Shown piece after piece: positions 13,065-23,510 of a stretch of 64,000 nucleotides of DNA. A model generated the notes under the pieces. It was not told the DNA's origin. It saw nothing but the letters and a program-made list of their open reading frames with translations, and did no database searches. The stretch is from Stomorhina lunata (taxonomy: Eukaryota; Arthropoda; Insecta; Diptera; Rhiniidae): positions 97,341,998 to 97,405,997 of the forward strand of contig OW121743.1 of NCBI GenBank assembly GCA_933228675.1, read 5' to 3'. The first letter of the stretch is position 1; each line of letters begins with the position of its first letter. The position numbers and the translations under genes were made by a program.

Positions 13065-16000
13065 CAGTGGTGGAAAGCGAATTTGGAAATTTTTGAAAAA
13101 TTGCCTTTTCATATGAAATTTTTTTTAAAAATAGACTATATATAGAAAAATTTTCAAAAATTGACTCTTTATAGACATTTTTTTAAAATTGACTATTTGT
13201 AGGAAATTTTTCAAATATATACTATTTATAGGAAATTGTTCGAAAAATACGATTTATAGGAAATTTTTCGAAAATTTACTATTTATAGGAAATTTTTCGA
13301 AAAATTGACTATTTATAGGAAATTTTCCAAAATTTGCTATTAATAGGAAATTTTGCGAAAATTGACTATTAATAGGAAATTTTTCGAAAATTGACTATTT
13401 ACAGGATATTTTTCGAAAATTGACTATTTATAGGAAATTTTTCGAAAATTGACTATTTATAGGAAATTTTTCGAAAATTGACTATTTATAGGAAATTTTT
13501 CGAAAATTGACTATTTATAGGAAATTTTTCGAAAATTGACTATTTATAGGAAATTTTTCGAAAATTGACTATTTATAGGAAATTTTTCGAAAATTGACTA
13601 TTTATAGGAAATTTTTCGAAAATTGCCTATTTATAGGAAATTTTTCGAAAATTGACTATTTATAGGAAATTTTTCGAAAATTGACTATTTACAGGATATT
13701 TTTCGAAAATTGACTATTAATAGGAAATTTTTCGAAAATTGACTATTTATAGGAAATTTTTCGAAAATTTACTATATATAGGAAATTTTTCGAACATTGA
13801 CTATTTATAGGAAATTTTTCGAAAATTGGCTATTTATAGGAAATTTTTCGAAAATTGACTATTTATAGGAAATTTTTCGAAAATTGATTATTAATAGGAA
13901 ATTTTTCGAAAATTGATTATTAATAGGAAATTTTTCGAAAATTGATTATTAATAGGAAATTTTTCGAAAATTGATTATTAATAGGAAATTTTTCGAAAAT
14001 TGACTATTAATAGGAAATTTTTCGAAAATTGAATATTTATGAAATTTTTTAGAAAATTAAAAAGTTATAGGAAATTCTTAGAAAATTGACTTTTTATAGG
14101 AAATTTTTCAAAAATTTACTATTTATAGGAAATTTTTCAAAAATTTACTATTTATAGGAAATTTTTCAAAAATTTACTATTTATATTAAATTTTTCAAAA
14201 ATTGACTATTTATAGAAAATTTTTCAAAAATTTACTATTTGAAGGAAATTTTTCAAAAATTTACTATTTATAGGAAATTTTTCAAAAATTTATTATTTGA
14301 AGGAAATTTTTCGAAAAATGGCTTTTTATAGAAATTGTCTTTTTATTGGAAATTTTGCGAAAATAGACTTTTTATAGAAAATTTTTCGAAAATTGACTTT
14401 TTATAGGAAATTTTTAAAAATTTTATTTTTATAAGAAATTTTTTAGAAAATTGACTTTTTATCGGAATTTTATAGAAAATTAACTTTTTATAGGTAATTT
14501 TTTGAAAATTGACTTTTTATAGAAAATTTTTCAAAAAATTGTCTTTTTATTGGAAATTTTTCGAAAATTGACTTTTTATAGGAAATTTTTCGAAAATATA
14601 CTTTTTATAGAAAATTTTTCGAAAATTGACTTTTTATAGGATATTTTTCGAAAATTGACTATTTATAGGAAATTTTTCGAAAATTGACTATTTATAGGAA
14701 ATTTTTCGAAAATTGACTATTTATAGGAAATTTTTCGAAAATTGACTATTTATAGGAAATTTTTCGAAAATTGACTATTTATAGGAAATTTTTCGAAAAT
14801 TGCCTATTTATAGGAAATTTTTCGAAAATTGACTATTTATAGGAAATTTTTCGAAAATTGACTATTTATAGGAAATTTTTCGAAAATTGACTATTTACAG
14901 GATATTTTTCGAAAATTGACTATTAATAGGAAATTTTTCGAAAATTGACTATTTATAGGAAATTTTTCGAAAATTTACTATTTATAGGAAATTTTTCGAA
15001 CATTGACTATTTATAGGAAATTTTTCGAAAATTGGCTATTTATAGGAAATTTTTCGAAAATTGACTATTTATAGGAAATTTTTCGAAAATTGATTATTAA
15101 TAGGAAATTTTTCGAAAATTGGTTATTAATAGGAAATTTTTCGAAAATTGATTATTAATAGGAAATTTTTCGAAAATTGATTATTAATAGGAAATTTTTC
15201 GAAAATTGACCATTAATAGGAAATTTTTCGAAAATTGAATATTTATGAAATTTTTTAGAAAATTAAAAAGTTATAGGAAATTCTTAGAAAATTGACTTTT
15301 TATAGGAAATTTTTCAAAAATTTACTATTTATAGGAAATTTTTCAAAAATTTACTATTTATAGGAAATTTTTCAAAAATTTACTATTTATAGGAAATTTT
15401 TCAAAAATTTACTATTTATATTAAATTTTTCAAAAATTGACTATTTATAGAAAATTTTTCAAAAATTTACTATTTGAAGGAAATTTTTCAAAAATTTACT
15501 ATTTATAGGAAATTTTTCAAAAATTTATTATTTGAAGGAAATTTTTCGAAAAATGGCTTTTTATAGAAATTGTCTTTTTATTGGAAATTTTGCGAAAATA
15601 GACTTTTTATAGAAAATTTTTCGAAAATTGACTTTTTATAGGAAATTTTTAAAAATTTTATTTTTATAAGAAATTTTTTAGAAAATTGACTTTTTATCGG
15701 AATTTTATAGAAAATTAACTTTTTATAGGTAATTTTTTGAAAATTGACTTTTTATAGAAAATTTTTCAAAAAATTGTCTTTTTATTGGAAATTTTTCGAA
15801 AATTGACTTTTTATAGGAAATTTTTCGAAAATATACTTTTTATAGAAAATTTTTCGAAAATTGACTTTTTATAGGAAATTTTTCGAAAATTAACATTTTT
15901 ATAGGAAACTTTTCGAAAATTGACTTGTTTATAGGAAACTTTTAGAAAATTGACTTTTTTATAGGAAATTTTTCGAAAATTGACTTTTTTATAGGAAATT

Positions 16001-16997
16001 TTTCGAAAATTGACTTTTTTATAGGAAATTTTTCGAAAATTTATTTTTTTATAGGAAATTTTTCGAAAACTGACTTTTTTCGAAAATTTATTTTTTTATA
16101 GGAAATTTTTCGAAAACTGACTTTTTTCGAACTTTGACTTTTTTATAGGAAATTTTTCGAAAATTTATTTTTTTATAGGAAATTTTTCGAAAATTTACTT
16201 TTTTATGGGAAATTTTTCGAAAATTGACTTTTTAAGGAAATGTTTTAAAATAGGAAAATTTTAGAAAATTTACTATTTATAGGAAAGTTTTTAAAAATTT
16301 ACTATATATAGGAAATTTTTCAAAAATTTAATATTTTTAGAAAATTTTTCAAAAATTTACTATTTTATTTATAGGAAATTTTTCGAAAATTGACTTTTTA
16401 TAGGAAATTTATTCGAAAATTTACGATTTATACGAAATTTTTAAAAAATAGTCTATTTATAGGAAAATTTTCAACCCGTAAAGTAGAAGTATGGCATCAA
16501 ATGCTGCAAGAAGTTGTTGAAAATTTGTGTTCTGCATTGCGCCTTCTATGCACCAGCCGTGGCGGCTTCAGATTTATGAACGTTTTTGTGATGTAAGTGA
16601 CTTTTCACAGAAAAGTTGTGTTGAACTTATGAGTAAATATTGACCGATTTCAATGATTTTTGTTTGCATTAAATTTCAATATTTCCTTAAAATAACATTG
16701 AAGTTCTCGATTCCGAACAGAATTGAAATAAAAGAGCGATTTTGGCTAACTTTAATTGCGATAGTTCCACTACAAAAAAATGTGTGTTCAAAATTTAATT
16801 TTTGCTCTTGAAGACAATATTTTCTCTGTGAGCCTACAAACTTTTTGGCCAAATTGTTAATTGGATAATAAAATATTTTCAAAATTTTTATCACAAACGT
16901 GAAAAATTTGAATATATATTCTTGCAATGTAAGGCAAAGAAAATTAAAGTTTTTTATTTACAAGTATGACATATGTTTAAATTATTGCCCACCACTG
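13065..16997. mobile_element. hAT-like element filled with 29-bp satellite
   Basis: The ends are inverted: CAGTGGTGG at the left and CCACCACTG at the right. Each is flanked by the same 8-bp sequence ATTTAAAT (13057-13064 and 16998-17005), a direct target-site duplication. A CAG terminus with an 8-bp duplication is the hAT superfamily signature. The interior is mostly the 29-bp satellite (about 13090-16460) followed by ~500 bp of unique sequence. No transposase is visible, so the element is non-autonomous, 3933 bp long. The duplication is itself palindromic, so its direct match is also an inverted match. Confidence 0.75.
13090..16460 (+). repeat. 29-bp satellite array with higher-order duplication
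   Basis: Tandem units of about 29 bp with core ATTTATAGGAAATTTTTCGA and variants (GACTTTTTATAGG, ACTATTAATAGG, CAAAAATTTAC). A marked variant (AAAATTAAAAAGTTATAGG) occurs near 14055 and again ~1206 bp later near 15260. A second marker (TTTTGCGAAAATAGAC) is 1235 bp apart. So a block of ~1.2 kb was duplicated with one extra unit in the second copy. Homogeneous runs at 13400-13880 and 14650-15060 indicate recent expansion. Confidence 0.92.
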
Positions 16998-17195
16998 ATT
17001 TAAATTTGTCATAGGGAAGATATCAATCGTATTTAAATCTTTTTTTAATAGTTTAATTTCCGTTTCAAAATCCGTTTCTTTTGTATTTTTTTTATATATA
17101 TTTATGTATGTAAAGTATTAGGAGTATTAGAGCGAGATAGTTAGATATATAGAAATAGAGATAGAGAAGGTGTATTAAAGTGTTTTTGTACTTAC

Positions 17196-17201
17196 ATCGT
17201 G
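17196..17201 (-). CDS. cac: candidate 6-nt cac microexon (His-Asp) in the IVS3-S4 linker
   Basis: On the gene strand the sequence reads ...CAACAACAACAG|CACGAT|GTAAGTAC. A perfect GTAAGT donor is preceded by exactly six bases after a CAG. The two codons, CAC GAT, give His-Asp in phase 0, matching the phase-0 end of the IVS3 exon (..MEFG). I recall Drosophila Cac carrying HD right after MEFG, which would fit, but that is memory and not a database check. In vertebrate Cav2.1 and Cav2.2 a 6-nt exon inserts NP or ET at this same linker position. The acceptor has an A/C-rich rather than T-rich tract, as do three certain exons of this gene. No larger exon is possible here, because the nearest upstream AG lies far away. 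Confidence 0.5.
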
Positions 17202-18749
17202 CTGTTGTTGTTGATTTGAGAATAGAGTACGTGATGAAATTTAATTGGTGTTTTGTTGATGATTTTTGACATAAATATTAATTATTTGTATTTTTGCATT
17301 AATTTTTTGTCAATAATTTGTTGAAGAAAGTTGTTTTTTTTTATTTATTTTTTTAAGATTGTTTTCAAAATTTTGATGAGATAATTAAAATTTTGACAAG
17401 AAGTTTGATGGTGGTAGATAAACACAAATAGATTGGCAAAAATTTGTTTTTCAATTAGCGAAAGAGATTTGATTGATTGGTATTGATGATGTTTTGAAAA
17501 TGAGTAGAGTTGATGCATATTTTGTTATAGAGTATATTTTTATGAGTGTATATTTATGTTTGTTTGATGTAAAATATGGTTTGAGGTTGTTGGTTAGAAA
17601 GGTGTTTGTTTGGTTGTTAGGTTGGAGAGTTTGGGTGTTGTATTTATTGCAATATTCATAGAGTTAGAGAGATTATAGTATGTTGTTGTTGTATATATAG
17701 TAGTAATGGTTTATTTAACACATTTAAGGTTGCATAGTTTTAGGGTGTTTAAGTTGATTTTTGAAGGATTTTTTTAATTAATTGTTGTTGATTGTTAAAG
17801 GTGTTATGATAGTTAATTGTTGTTGATAGTGTTTTAAAATTTGTTTTGGTGTTGTTTTTGGTATTTTGTTTGATTTTTTTTTTAAGATATTTTTGTTTTG
17901 TAAAATTTTGTTTTCAGACCCCATTTTCGTAATTGGTTAACAGTTTTTGAATTTTTTATTTTTTTTTTTTTGTTTTTTTCGTACACACATAAACAAATTA
18001 TGAAAAAAAAGGAAATTAAAAAAAGAAATATATGAGATTATTAAATTATCAAATGACTTATGATTAAAAATGAGTATATTATATATAAATATTATATAGT
18101 ATTTTATATTGTTTATATATTTTTAAATATATTTAAGTAATAATAAATTAATTATACATAATTATAATAATTTAATATCGTTCAAAATTGTTATATAAAA
18201 TATTTATTATATAAGTTGTTGAATATTTTAAGCATTTATAGTTATTAATATGAATATTTATATAAATATTTCTTCTGAACTGAAACCTATACAAAATCTT
18301 AAAGTTTTACTAAAGCTTTAAGTTAAATTAGTGACTTTTGTTTTATTTTAATATAAAATTGGCGAAATTGCAAAGGCAATTTTTTGTTTAAATTCATTAT
18401 CACATGATAACCCTCATTTTTAAATTAAGGGAAAAAAAAATCAAAAATATTTCAATAAATTATTAAATTAAATAACACATACATTCCAACGAAAGAAAAT
18501 AATATTGTAAGTAATTGAACTTTGTTGTTCCTTATTTTTAAGATCATAGCAAAAAGAGAGTTTCGTTTTCAAAACAAAAAAACTCTCTTAACATTTAAGA
18601 AAAATTATTAAACTTCTTAGAAAATTTCATGTATTTCAATTTTAAAAATAGGTCCTCCTTAATTTTACACAATATATATTTTTCACAATACAAATAAATA
18701 AAATACTTATAATAATTTTGGATAAAAATAAGTGACATTCAATAATTAC

Positions 18750-18833
18750 CCCAAATTCCATCCATAAGGCATCCACTATACTGCCCAAAACTGTGATTAA
18801 ATCAAAGATATTCCAGGGATCTTTAAAGAAATT
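18750..18833 (-). CDS. cac: cac exon: domain IV S3
   Basis: 84-bp phase-0 exon of 28 codons: [20 protein letters not shown], then DALWMEFG. This is the S2-S3 turn and IVS3 with its conserved Asp. The acceptor TTTTTTTTTGCATAG is normal. The donor reads GGG|GTAATT, a weaker 5' site than the others. The EFG end is the classical exon boundary after which vertebrate Cav2 genes insert their two-residue IVS3-S4 microexon. The next constitutive exon (IVS4) is not in the window, so this exon is followed by at least 18.7 kb of intron, interrupted only by the proposed microexon at 17196-17201. Confidence 0.96.
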
Positions 18834-18998
18834 CTATGCAAAAAAAAAATACAATAAAAATTAAAATTATTTTAAGAATATAATAAAAAGAAGAGAAGAA
18901 AATAAAAATTTTATAAAACTGCTTGATCAAGAAGTTTGCAATGTCTTTTGTTAAACCCTTTTTGTTTTTGAATTTTCCTTTCAAACTCCACTACCTAC
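18834..18998 (-). other. cac: short cac intron between exon B and the IVS3 exon
   Basis: 165 bp, from donor GTAGGT to acceptor TTTGCATAG. No other feature. Confidence 0.95.
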
Positions 18999-19109
18999 CG
19001 TTAGGCCAAAAGCTATAATTTTCAAAATTGTTTCCGTTAGAAAGAACATGGTTATTATCAGATTCAAGTTGGCTAAAATCTCACTGTGTCTGGGTGGTGC
19101 ATCGTGAAA
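18999..19109 (-). CDS. cac: cac alternative exon B: IVS1-S2 loop and IVS2
   Basis: 111-bp exon, phase 0/0, 37 codons: FHDAPPRHSEILANLNLIIT, then MFFLTETILKIIAFGLT. It aligns without gaps to exon A. It keeps the S2 core (ET.LKII.FG) but has an almost entirely different extracellular S1-S2 loop, with a Pro-Pro-Arg-His turn in place of Gln-Gly-Glu-Met. Its S2 resembles the more typical Cav S2 (FFLTETILKIIAFGL). The acceptor is TTCTCTAG and the donor is GTAGGT, the same donor as exon A. Only 165 bp separate it from the IVS3 exon, so its downstream splice is short while exon A must skip a 4.6-kb span. Confidence 0.95.
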
Positions 19110-19537
19110 CTAGAGAATATAGTTTTAGATTTTATAGGAAAAGTAAATAAAAAGGAGAAGAAAATGCCAGATACTCAATTTATTGTGTAAAATATTGTTT
19201 AGAAATTTAGAAATTGTTCAATGGATTTGATTAAAAAAAAATATATTTTAAAATTTTCTTTATAATAAAGTCTTGTTAATTATAAAAATTTACAAAAATT
19301 AGAGAAAAGATGTTAAATGTGTAGTGTTGTTAAAAATGTGTGCTTATGTGTTTTATTACAGTAAAAGATCTTTGAATAACTGTATACAGAACACTTCCTT
19401 TTGAAATTTGAATCTACCTATGAAAATCTACACAACATAAATTTCACAACTTGATAAAATCTTTCATGGGCTGAGTATAATAAATATCGGGTGTTTTTAA
19501 GAGTATCACAATTTTGAGTGGACATCACTGCTATTTA

Positions 19538-20453
19538 ACAGCTGATCAGGGCCCGAAAATAACAGTTATTTTTGAATTTTTGACCAAAAAAGCAATCTCC
19601 AATAAATGTCGGAGAATAAAACCAAGTATACCATTTTGATAATCTTGGACTAAATTTTCATAAAATGCCATGTATTATACACTTATTTTTTGATTTTTAC
19701 TTTTTTGAGCAAATAACAGTTATTTTTAACTTTTATTTTTCGAGAAAAAATAAAATTTTTTAACTTTTATTTTTTCGAACAAAAATAACAGTTCTTATTA
19801 TTTCGAGCATGAAAGTTGTTTTTTGACTTTTATTTTTTCGAGCACAAATAACAGTTATTTCTGACGTTTATTTTTTCGAGCAGAAATAAAAGTTATTTTT
19901 TCACTATTGATTTTTCGAGCAGAAGTAAAAGTTATTTTAGTATTTTCAATCCCATTTTGATTGCAAAACTCAACTCCATTAATTTTTGAGCATATGCAAA
20001 TTATTTTCACTGAAAAATTGTCTATGTTTGAACAATTTTTTTAATAAATATAATGAATTTATCATGAACTTAAACAAAAATAACTTTTATTTCTGCTCGA
20101 AAAAATAAAAGTCAAAAAAGTCAAACTGTTATTTTTGCTCAAAAAAAAAATAAAAGTAAAAAATAAGTTCTATTTTTGTTTGAAAAAATTAATATCCAAA
20201 ATAACTGTTATTTTTGCTCAAAAAAATAAAAGTAAAAAAATAACTTGTATTTCTGCTCGAAAAATAAAATTCACAAAAAACTGTTATTTTTGCTCAAAAA
20301 TATAAAAGTGAAAAAATAACTTCTATTTTTGCTGCAAAAAATAAAATCAAAAATAACGGTTATTTTTTATCGAAAAAATAAAAGTCAATAAATAACTTTT
20401 ATTTTCTGACTTGTACGATAAAAGTTATAACAGTTTCGGTCTCTGCAGCTGAT
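19538..20453. mobile_element. foldback inverted repeat between exons A and B
   Basis: Tandem ~38-bp units with TTTTTCGAGCAAAAATAACA run forward from about 19690 to 19930. Their complements (TTATTTTTGCTCAAAAAAAT) run back from about 20060 to 20400, leaving a ~120-base centre. The outer ends AACAGCTGATCAGGGCCCGA and, inverted, TTTCGGTCTCTGCAGCTGAT are similar. In RNA this would form a long hairpin. Confidence 0.75.
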
Positions 20454-20589
20454 ACTTGCTTGTTGTTTATTTTGCTACGAAATTTCATAATGAATCGACT
20501 CATATCAGATAGAATGGACTAAAGCACAAACTGATATTGATTTTGAATTTCTATTCAAAATTTTATTTTCCGAATTTTCGCATTGAGAG

Positions 20590-20910
20590 GGAGGAGAATT
20601 CAAAACACCACCACCACCATCCACTCAAAATTACTGTTTGCAGCGCTTTATGGGCTAGTAAAGTCACAGGGCCATATGTCTTCAGAAACGATAATAGTCA
20701 GAATGTTACTGTCTCTTACCTTAGTTACGTGACATTAATCTTGCTGATTTTTGGTTCTAAAAGGATTTCATCACATGGCACACAGCGAAAACTACAAGTG
20801 ATTTACGCAAAGAAACTTTTAATGAAAAAATATTTACACGCTTTTTGTGATTTGATTCCATTGGATTTCTTTATTTGAGGTTACGTGTTTTGACAAACAA
20901 ACGGATATTT
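20590..20910 (+). pseudogene. mariner/IS630-type transposase relic
   Basis: Plus-strand reading gives KITVCSALWASKVTGPYVF and NDNSQNVTV. Shifted by a frame, it gives HTAKTTSDLRKETFNEK, then LIPLDFF. This order (the ..GPYFF..NVTV block, the ..ATCHTA.. block and the ..LTPLDYF.. catalytic block) is that of insect IS630-Tc1-mariner transposases. Frameshifts, missing catalytic Asp context and a large gap show it is dead. It is inserted antisense to cac. Confidence 0.7.
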
Positions 20911-21339
20911 TTTAATATACAATTTTATTAAACTTTTTGCAAAATAAATTATTTTGAAACCCCCTAAGGTATGTTACACAATATTTGCTTAAAAGTCTGA
21001 GTTTTCGATAGGTATCGAATGCGGCGATTTGGTGACAACCTCATTGCTATTAATAGAAAATTTCCTTGTTTTATTATTATTAACCTTGTGTCACTCAAAA
21101 AAAAATATCCGATAGTACAAAAGTTGTTATTTGAGGGGAATTTTATAAAAGCGTTATGATTTCAGACTTTAGAATAACAATAATACCCAATTTTGTATTT
21201 AAGTTATTTCAGTCAATGGGTCTAAAAGGTCTATATAAAGGAGGTCGAATGTAGCCCGATTTTCTCGAAATTAAGTAATTTAATTACAGTTTAAGTATAA
21301 ATTATGTGGGCAACAAATAAATATAAAATTATCATTATC

Positions 21340-21700
21340 TTCAGATTAAGGGGCGTTTTTGTAAATTTCGACGATTTTAAGCGGCTTTTGTCAGAAGATC
21401 TTATATGAGAGCTATAGTCAAATATGGACCGATTTCAGTGATTTTTGCTTATATCAACAGTTTTTTTTTTTTCTTAACTCCATAAAAATACAGTGAAATT
21501 TGTGGACAAAATATTCCGGAAAAAAGAGCTTTGGGAAGAATCCATAATAATTGTCTGATTTTGGCAAATTTCAATAACAATAGTCCCACTAGAACGAACA
21601 TGTTAGTGCTAAATGTGACTTTTTTGTCAGCAAATTTGTAGCTTTGAGAAACATAAAATTGTATTCCGGAAATAAATTTTTCATGAAAGTATCTTGAAAA
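21340..21700 (+). repeat. fly dispersed repeat (GGACCGATTTCAGTGATTTT type)
   Basis: Shares GACCGATTTCARTGATTTTT, an AATAACAATAGTCCCACTA-like segment and GCTTTGAGAAA with 16630-16850, inside the hAT-like element. An inverted relative lies at 35372-35727. Such sequence is very frequent in calyptrate fly genomes (general knowledge, not checked). Confidence 0.55.
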
Positions 21701-22385
21701 TGGCCTTTACTTTATTATTTACTTTATTTTTTTGAAAATATGAAAATTTATATGACAAATTTGGGTATTGGGTATTTTTAAGTTAATCTTAATAAAATCA
21801 CTACTGAAGGATGAATTTTTATAAAAAGTATCGTATACTTATTATGTTTTTGCCATTTTAGATTTTTTAAGAATTACAAAAAAAATAAAAACTAAAATTC
21901 TTTAACTGACAAAAAATAACTTAACTCTAAACGCTCTTGTTTAGGTTGGTCTGTTACTTTTTCGAAATTTTTTGAAATTGCGATATAAGAATCCATAATT
22001 TCAAAACCGTTGATCAGACAAAAACCTTTTGTTAGCGTGTCTTCAGGTGAACTTTGTGTTTAATCCACTGATTTTTTTTGGGACAAGTGATTTTTGAGCT
22101 ATGGTAAAATAACCAAAATTTTAGAAAAAAAAATTTTTAAAAGTTTGAACTCATACTTTTTTTGGCTGAAGCCCAGTGTTATTGAATTCAGTTTCAAATT
22201 TCTAAACTATATCGAGAAAGCCAAAGTTAGCTTAATATATTAAATTTATATTCTACATATACTTGCATAAAAATATGGAAATTGATGACTTTGACAATTA
22301 TCTCCAAAATTTAAACAAATTTTGATTTTAGCTCGTTTTTTCATGGCATATGGACCTGGAAATAATCTGCCTTATTACGAGTATC

Positions 22386-22483
22386 GAAGTCGTACCTTCT
22401 ACATTTTTGTTTTAGATTAAAGATAACATCAACACAATATCTTTAATCTAGTACAAAAATATTGTAGTCGAAGGTACGACTTC
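22386..22483. repeat. strong hairpin between the mutually exclusive exons
   Basis: The arm GAAGTCGTACCTT...TTAGATTAAAGATA (22386-22425) is matched by its complement at 22438-22483 with a few indels and a 12-base loop. It could be a tiny MITE or an RNA structure; nothing inside is coding. Confidence 0.85.
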
Positions 22484-23399
22484 CTCTCTAATAATAGTTC
22501 GAAAAATGTTTTTACAGGAAAAAAGGAAATTACACTAGAACAACCGCTTTATTGTATCAACAGTCGCCTAGAAGCTGAGATTTGACACTGTCGTCAAAAT
22601 AAAGACATTTAAACATATAAATATCTCCACATTATTACTTTCAAATTTTCAAATTTATAATTTGAAAATTAAAAATGAACTCAAGCCTGATAAATCCTAA
22701 TTTTTCAATTAATTCAATTTAAAGTTAGAATAATTAATTCCAAATAACATATAAATTTCAGCGTTTCAGATGCGATTATCGAAATACCACCCTGTACTCT
22801 CGAAAAGAGACTGTCCGATTGAAAAAATTATACCCATTTTTTATAGCACTTTTAAATTTAAATTTTTAAATGGGCCACACTATAAAAGAAAAAATTATTT
22901 TCATCAAACATTATATTTTGTATTAAAAATATTTTTGTCTAAAAATCAAAAATACATTTTTACACCAGAATTCAAATTTGTCCTCCATAATAAAATTTTC
23001 TCCAATTTAGCTTACAACTTCCTAAAGATCCTTTAATAAATGTTGTCATTAAAAAGTGGTGCTAAAAATTATTTCAAAAAACATGCTTCAATTGTATATA
23101 AATAATTACAAAATAATGTGATTTGACTCATCAAAACTTATAAAAGCTTATGACACAAAGCGTTTTTCATCACGTGCTCAATTTAAAGCCTAAAAGCTGA
23201 CATCAAAAAAAAAATATACTTACAAACTCCCATTTTGGACCTAACTTAAAAAATAAAAATTCAAAAACATTGCAAATTTCAACACTTTATACAGTTTTAT
23301 AAAATTAAATTGAAAGAAAATATTTTCATTTCTACAGTTTTTTTTTAACAATTTTTACAAATTATTTTTTTGTTTTTTTTTTCAATAAGAACCACCTAC

Positions 23400-23510
23400 C
23401 TTTACACCAAATCCAATGATCTTCAGCACAGTTTCAACACTGAACATTCCTGTGAATCCCATGTTGATATATTTCAGTGATTTCTCATACATCTCACCTT
23501 GATTATGGTA
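23400..23510 (-). CDS. cac: cac alternative exon A: IVS1-S2 loop and IVS2
   Basis: 111-bp exon, phase 0 on both sides, 37 codons: YHNQGEMYEKSLKYINMGFT, then GMFSVETVLKIIGFGVK. It supplies the extracellular IVS1-S2 loop and the IVS2 helix with its conserved Glu and Lys. The acceptor is CTAATTAG after a good pyrimidine tract (CCCCCTCCTCCTC); the donor is GTAGGT. The exon at 19109-18999 has exactly the same length and phase and encodes a homologous segment with 13 of 37 identical residues. These are therefore a mutually exclusive pair, since including both would put two S2 helices in domain IV. Alternative exons are known for the Drosophila orthologue, but I cannot recall whether at this exact site. 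Confidence 0.96.

Larger units (their letters stand above)
1..18749 (-). other. cac: cac intron(s) 3' of IVS3 (partial, runs off the window)
   Basis: Starts at the GTAATT donor of the IVS3 exon; no acceptor of a large exon is reached before coordinate 1. Three places carry a GTAAGT donor close behind an AG on the gene strand: 17196-17201 (HD), 9113-9124 and 3318-3320. Satellites and transposons occupy 5.1-8.7 and 13-17 kb. The stretches 1-1490, 2620-5120, 5730-6470, 8740-10720, 12110-13060 and 17205-18740 contain no recognisable gene. A/C-rich (gene-strand) blocks lie at about 3537-3640, 9120-9560 and 17170-17960. Confidence 0.8.
19110..23399 (-). other. cac: cac intron between the mutually exclusive exons
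   Basis: 4.3 kb separate exon A from exon B. It holds a foldback repeat (19538-20453), a transposase relic (20590-20910), a dispersed repeat (21340-21700) and a strong hairpin (22386-22483). Sequence from 22500 to 23390 shows nothing specific, and I found no third IVS2-like exon. Confidence 0.85.

Noticed and set aside
20537..20878. 113-residue plus-strand frame as a functional gene
   Set aside because: Only pieces match a mariner-type transposase and the match changes frame, so it is called a relic.
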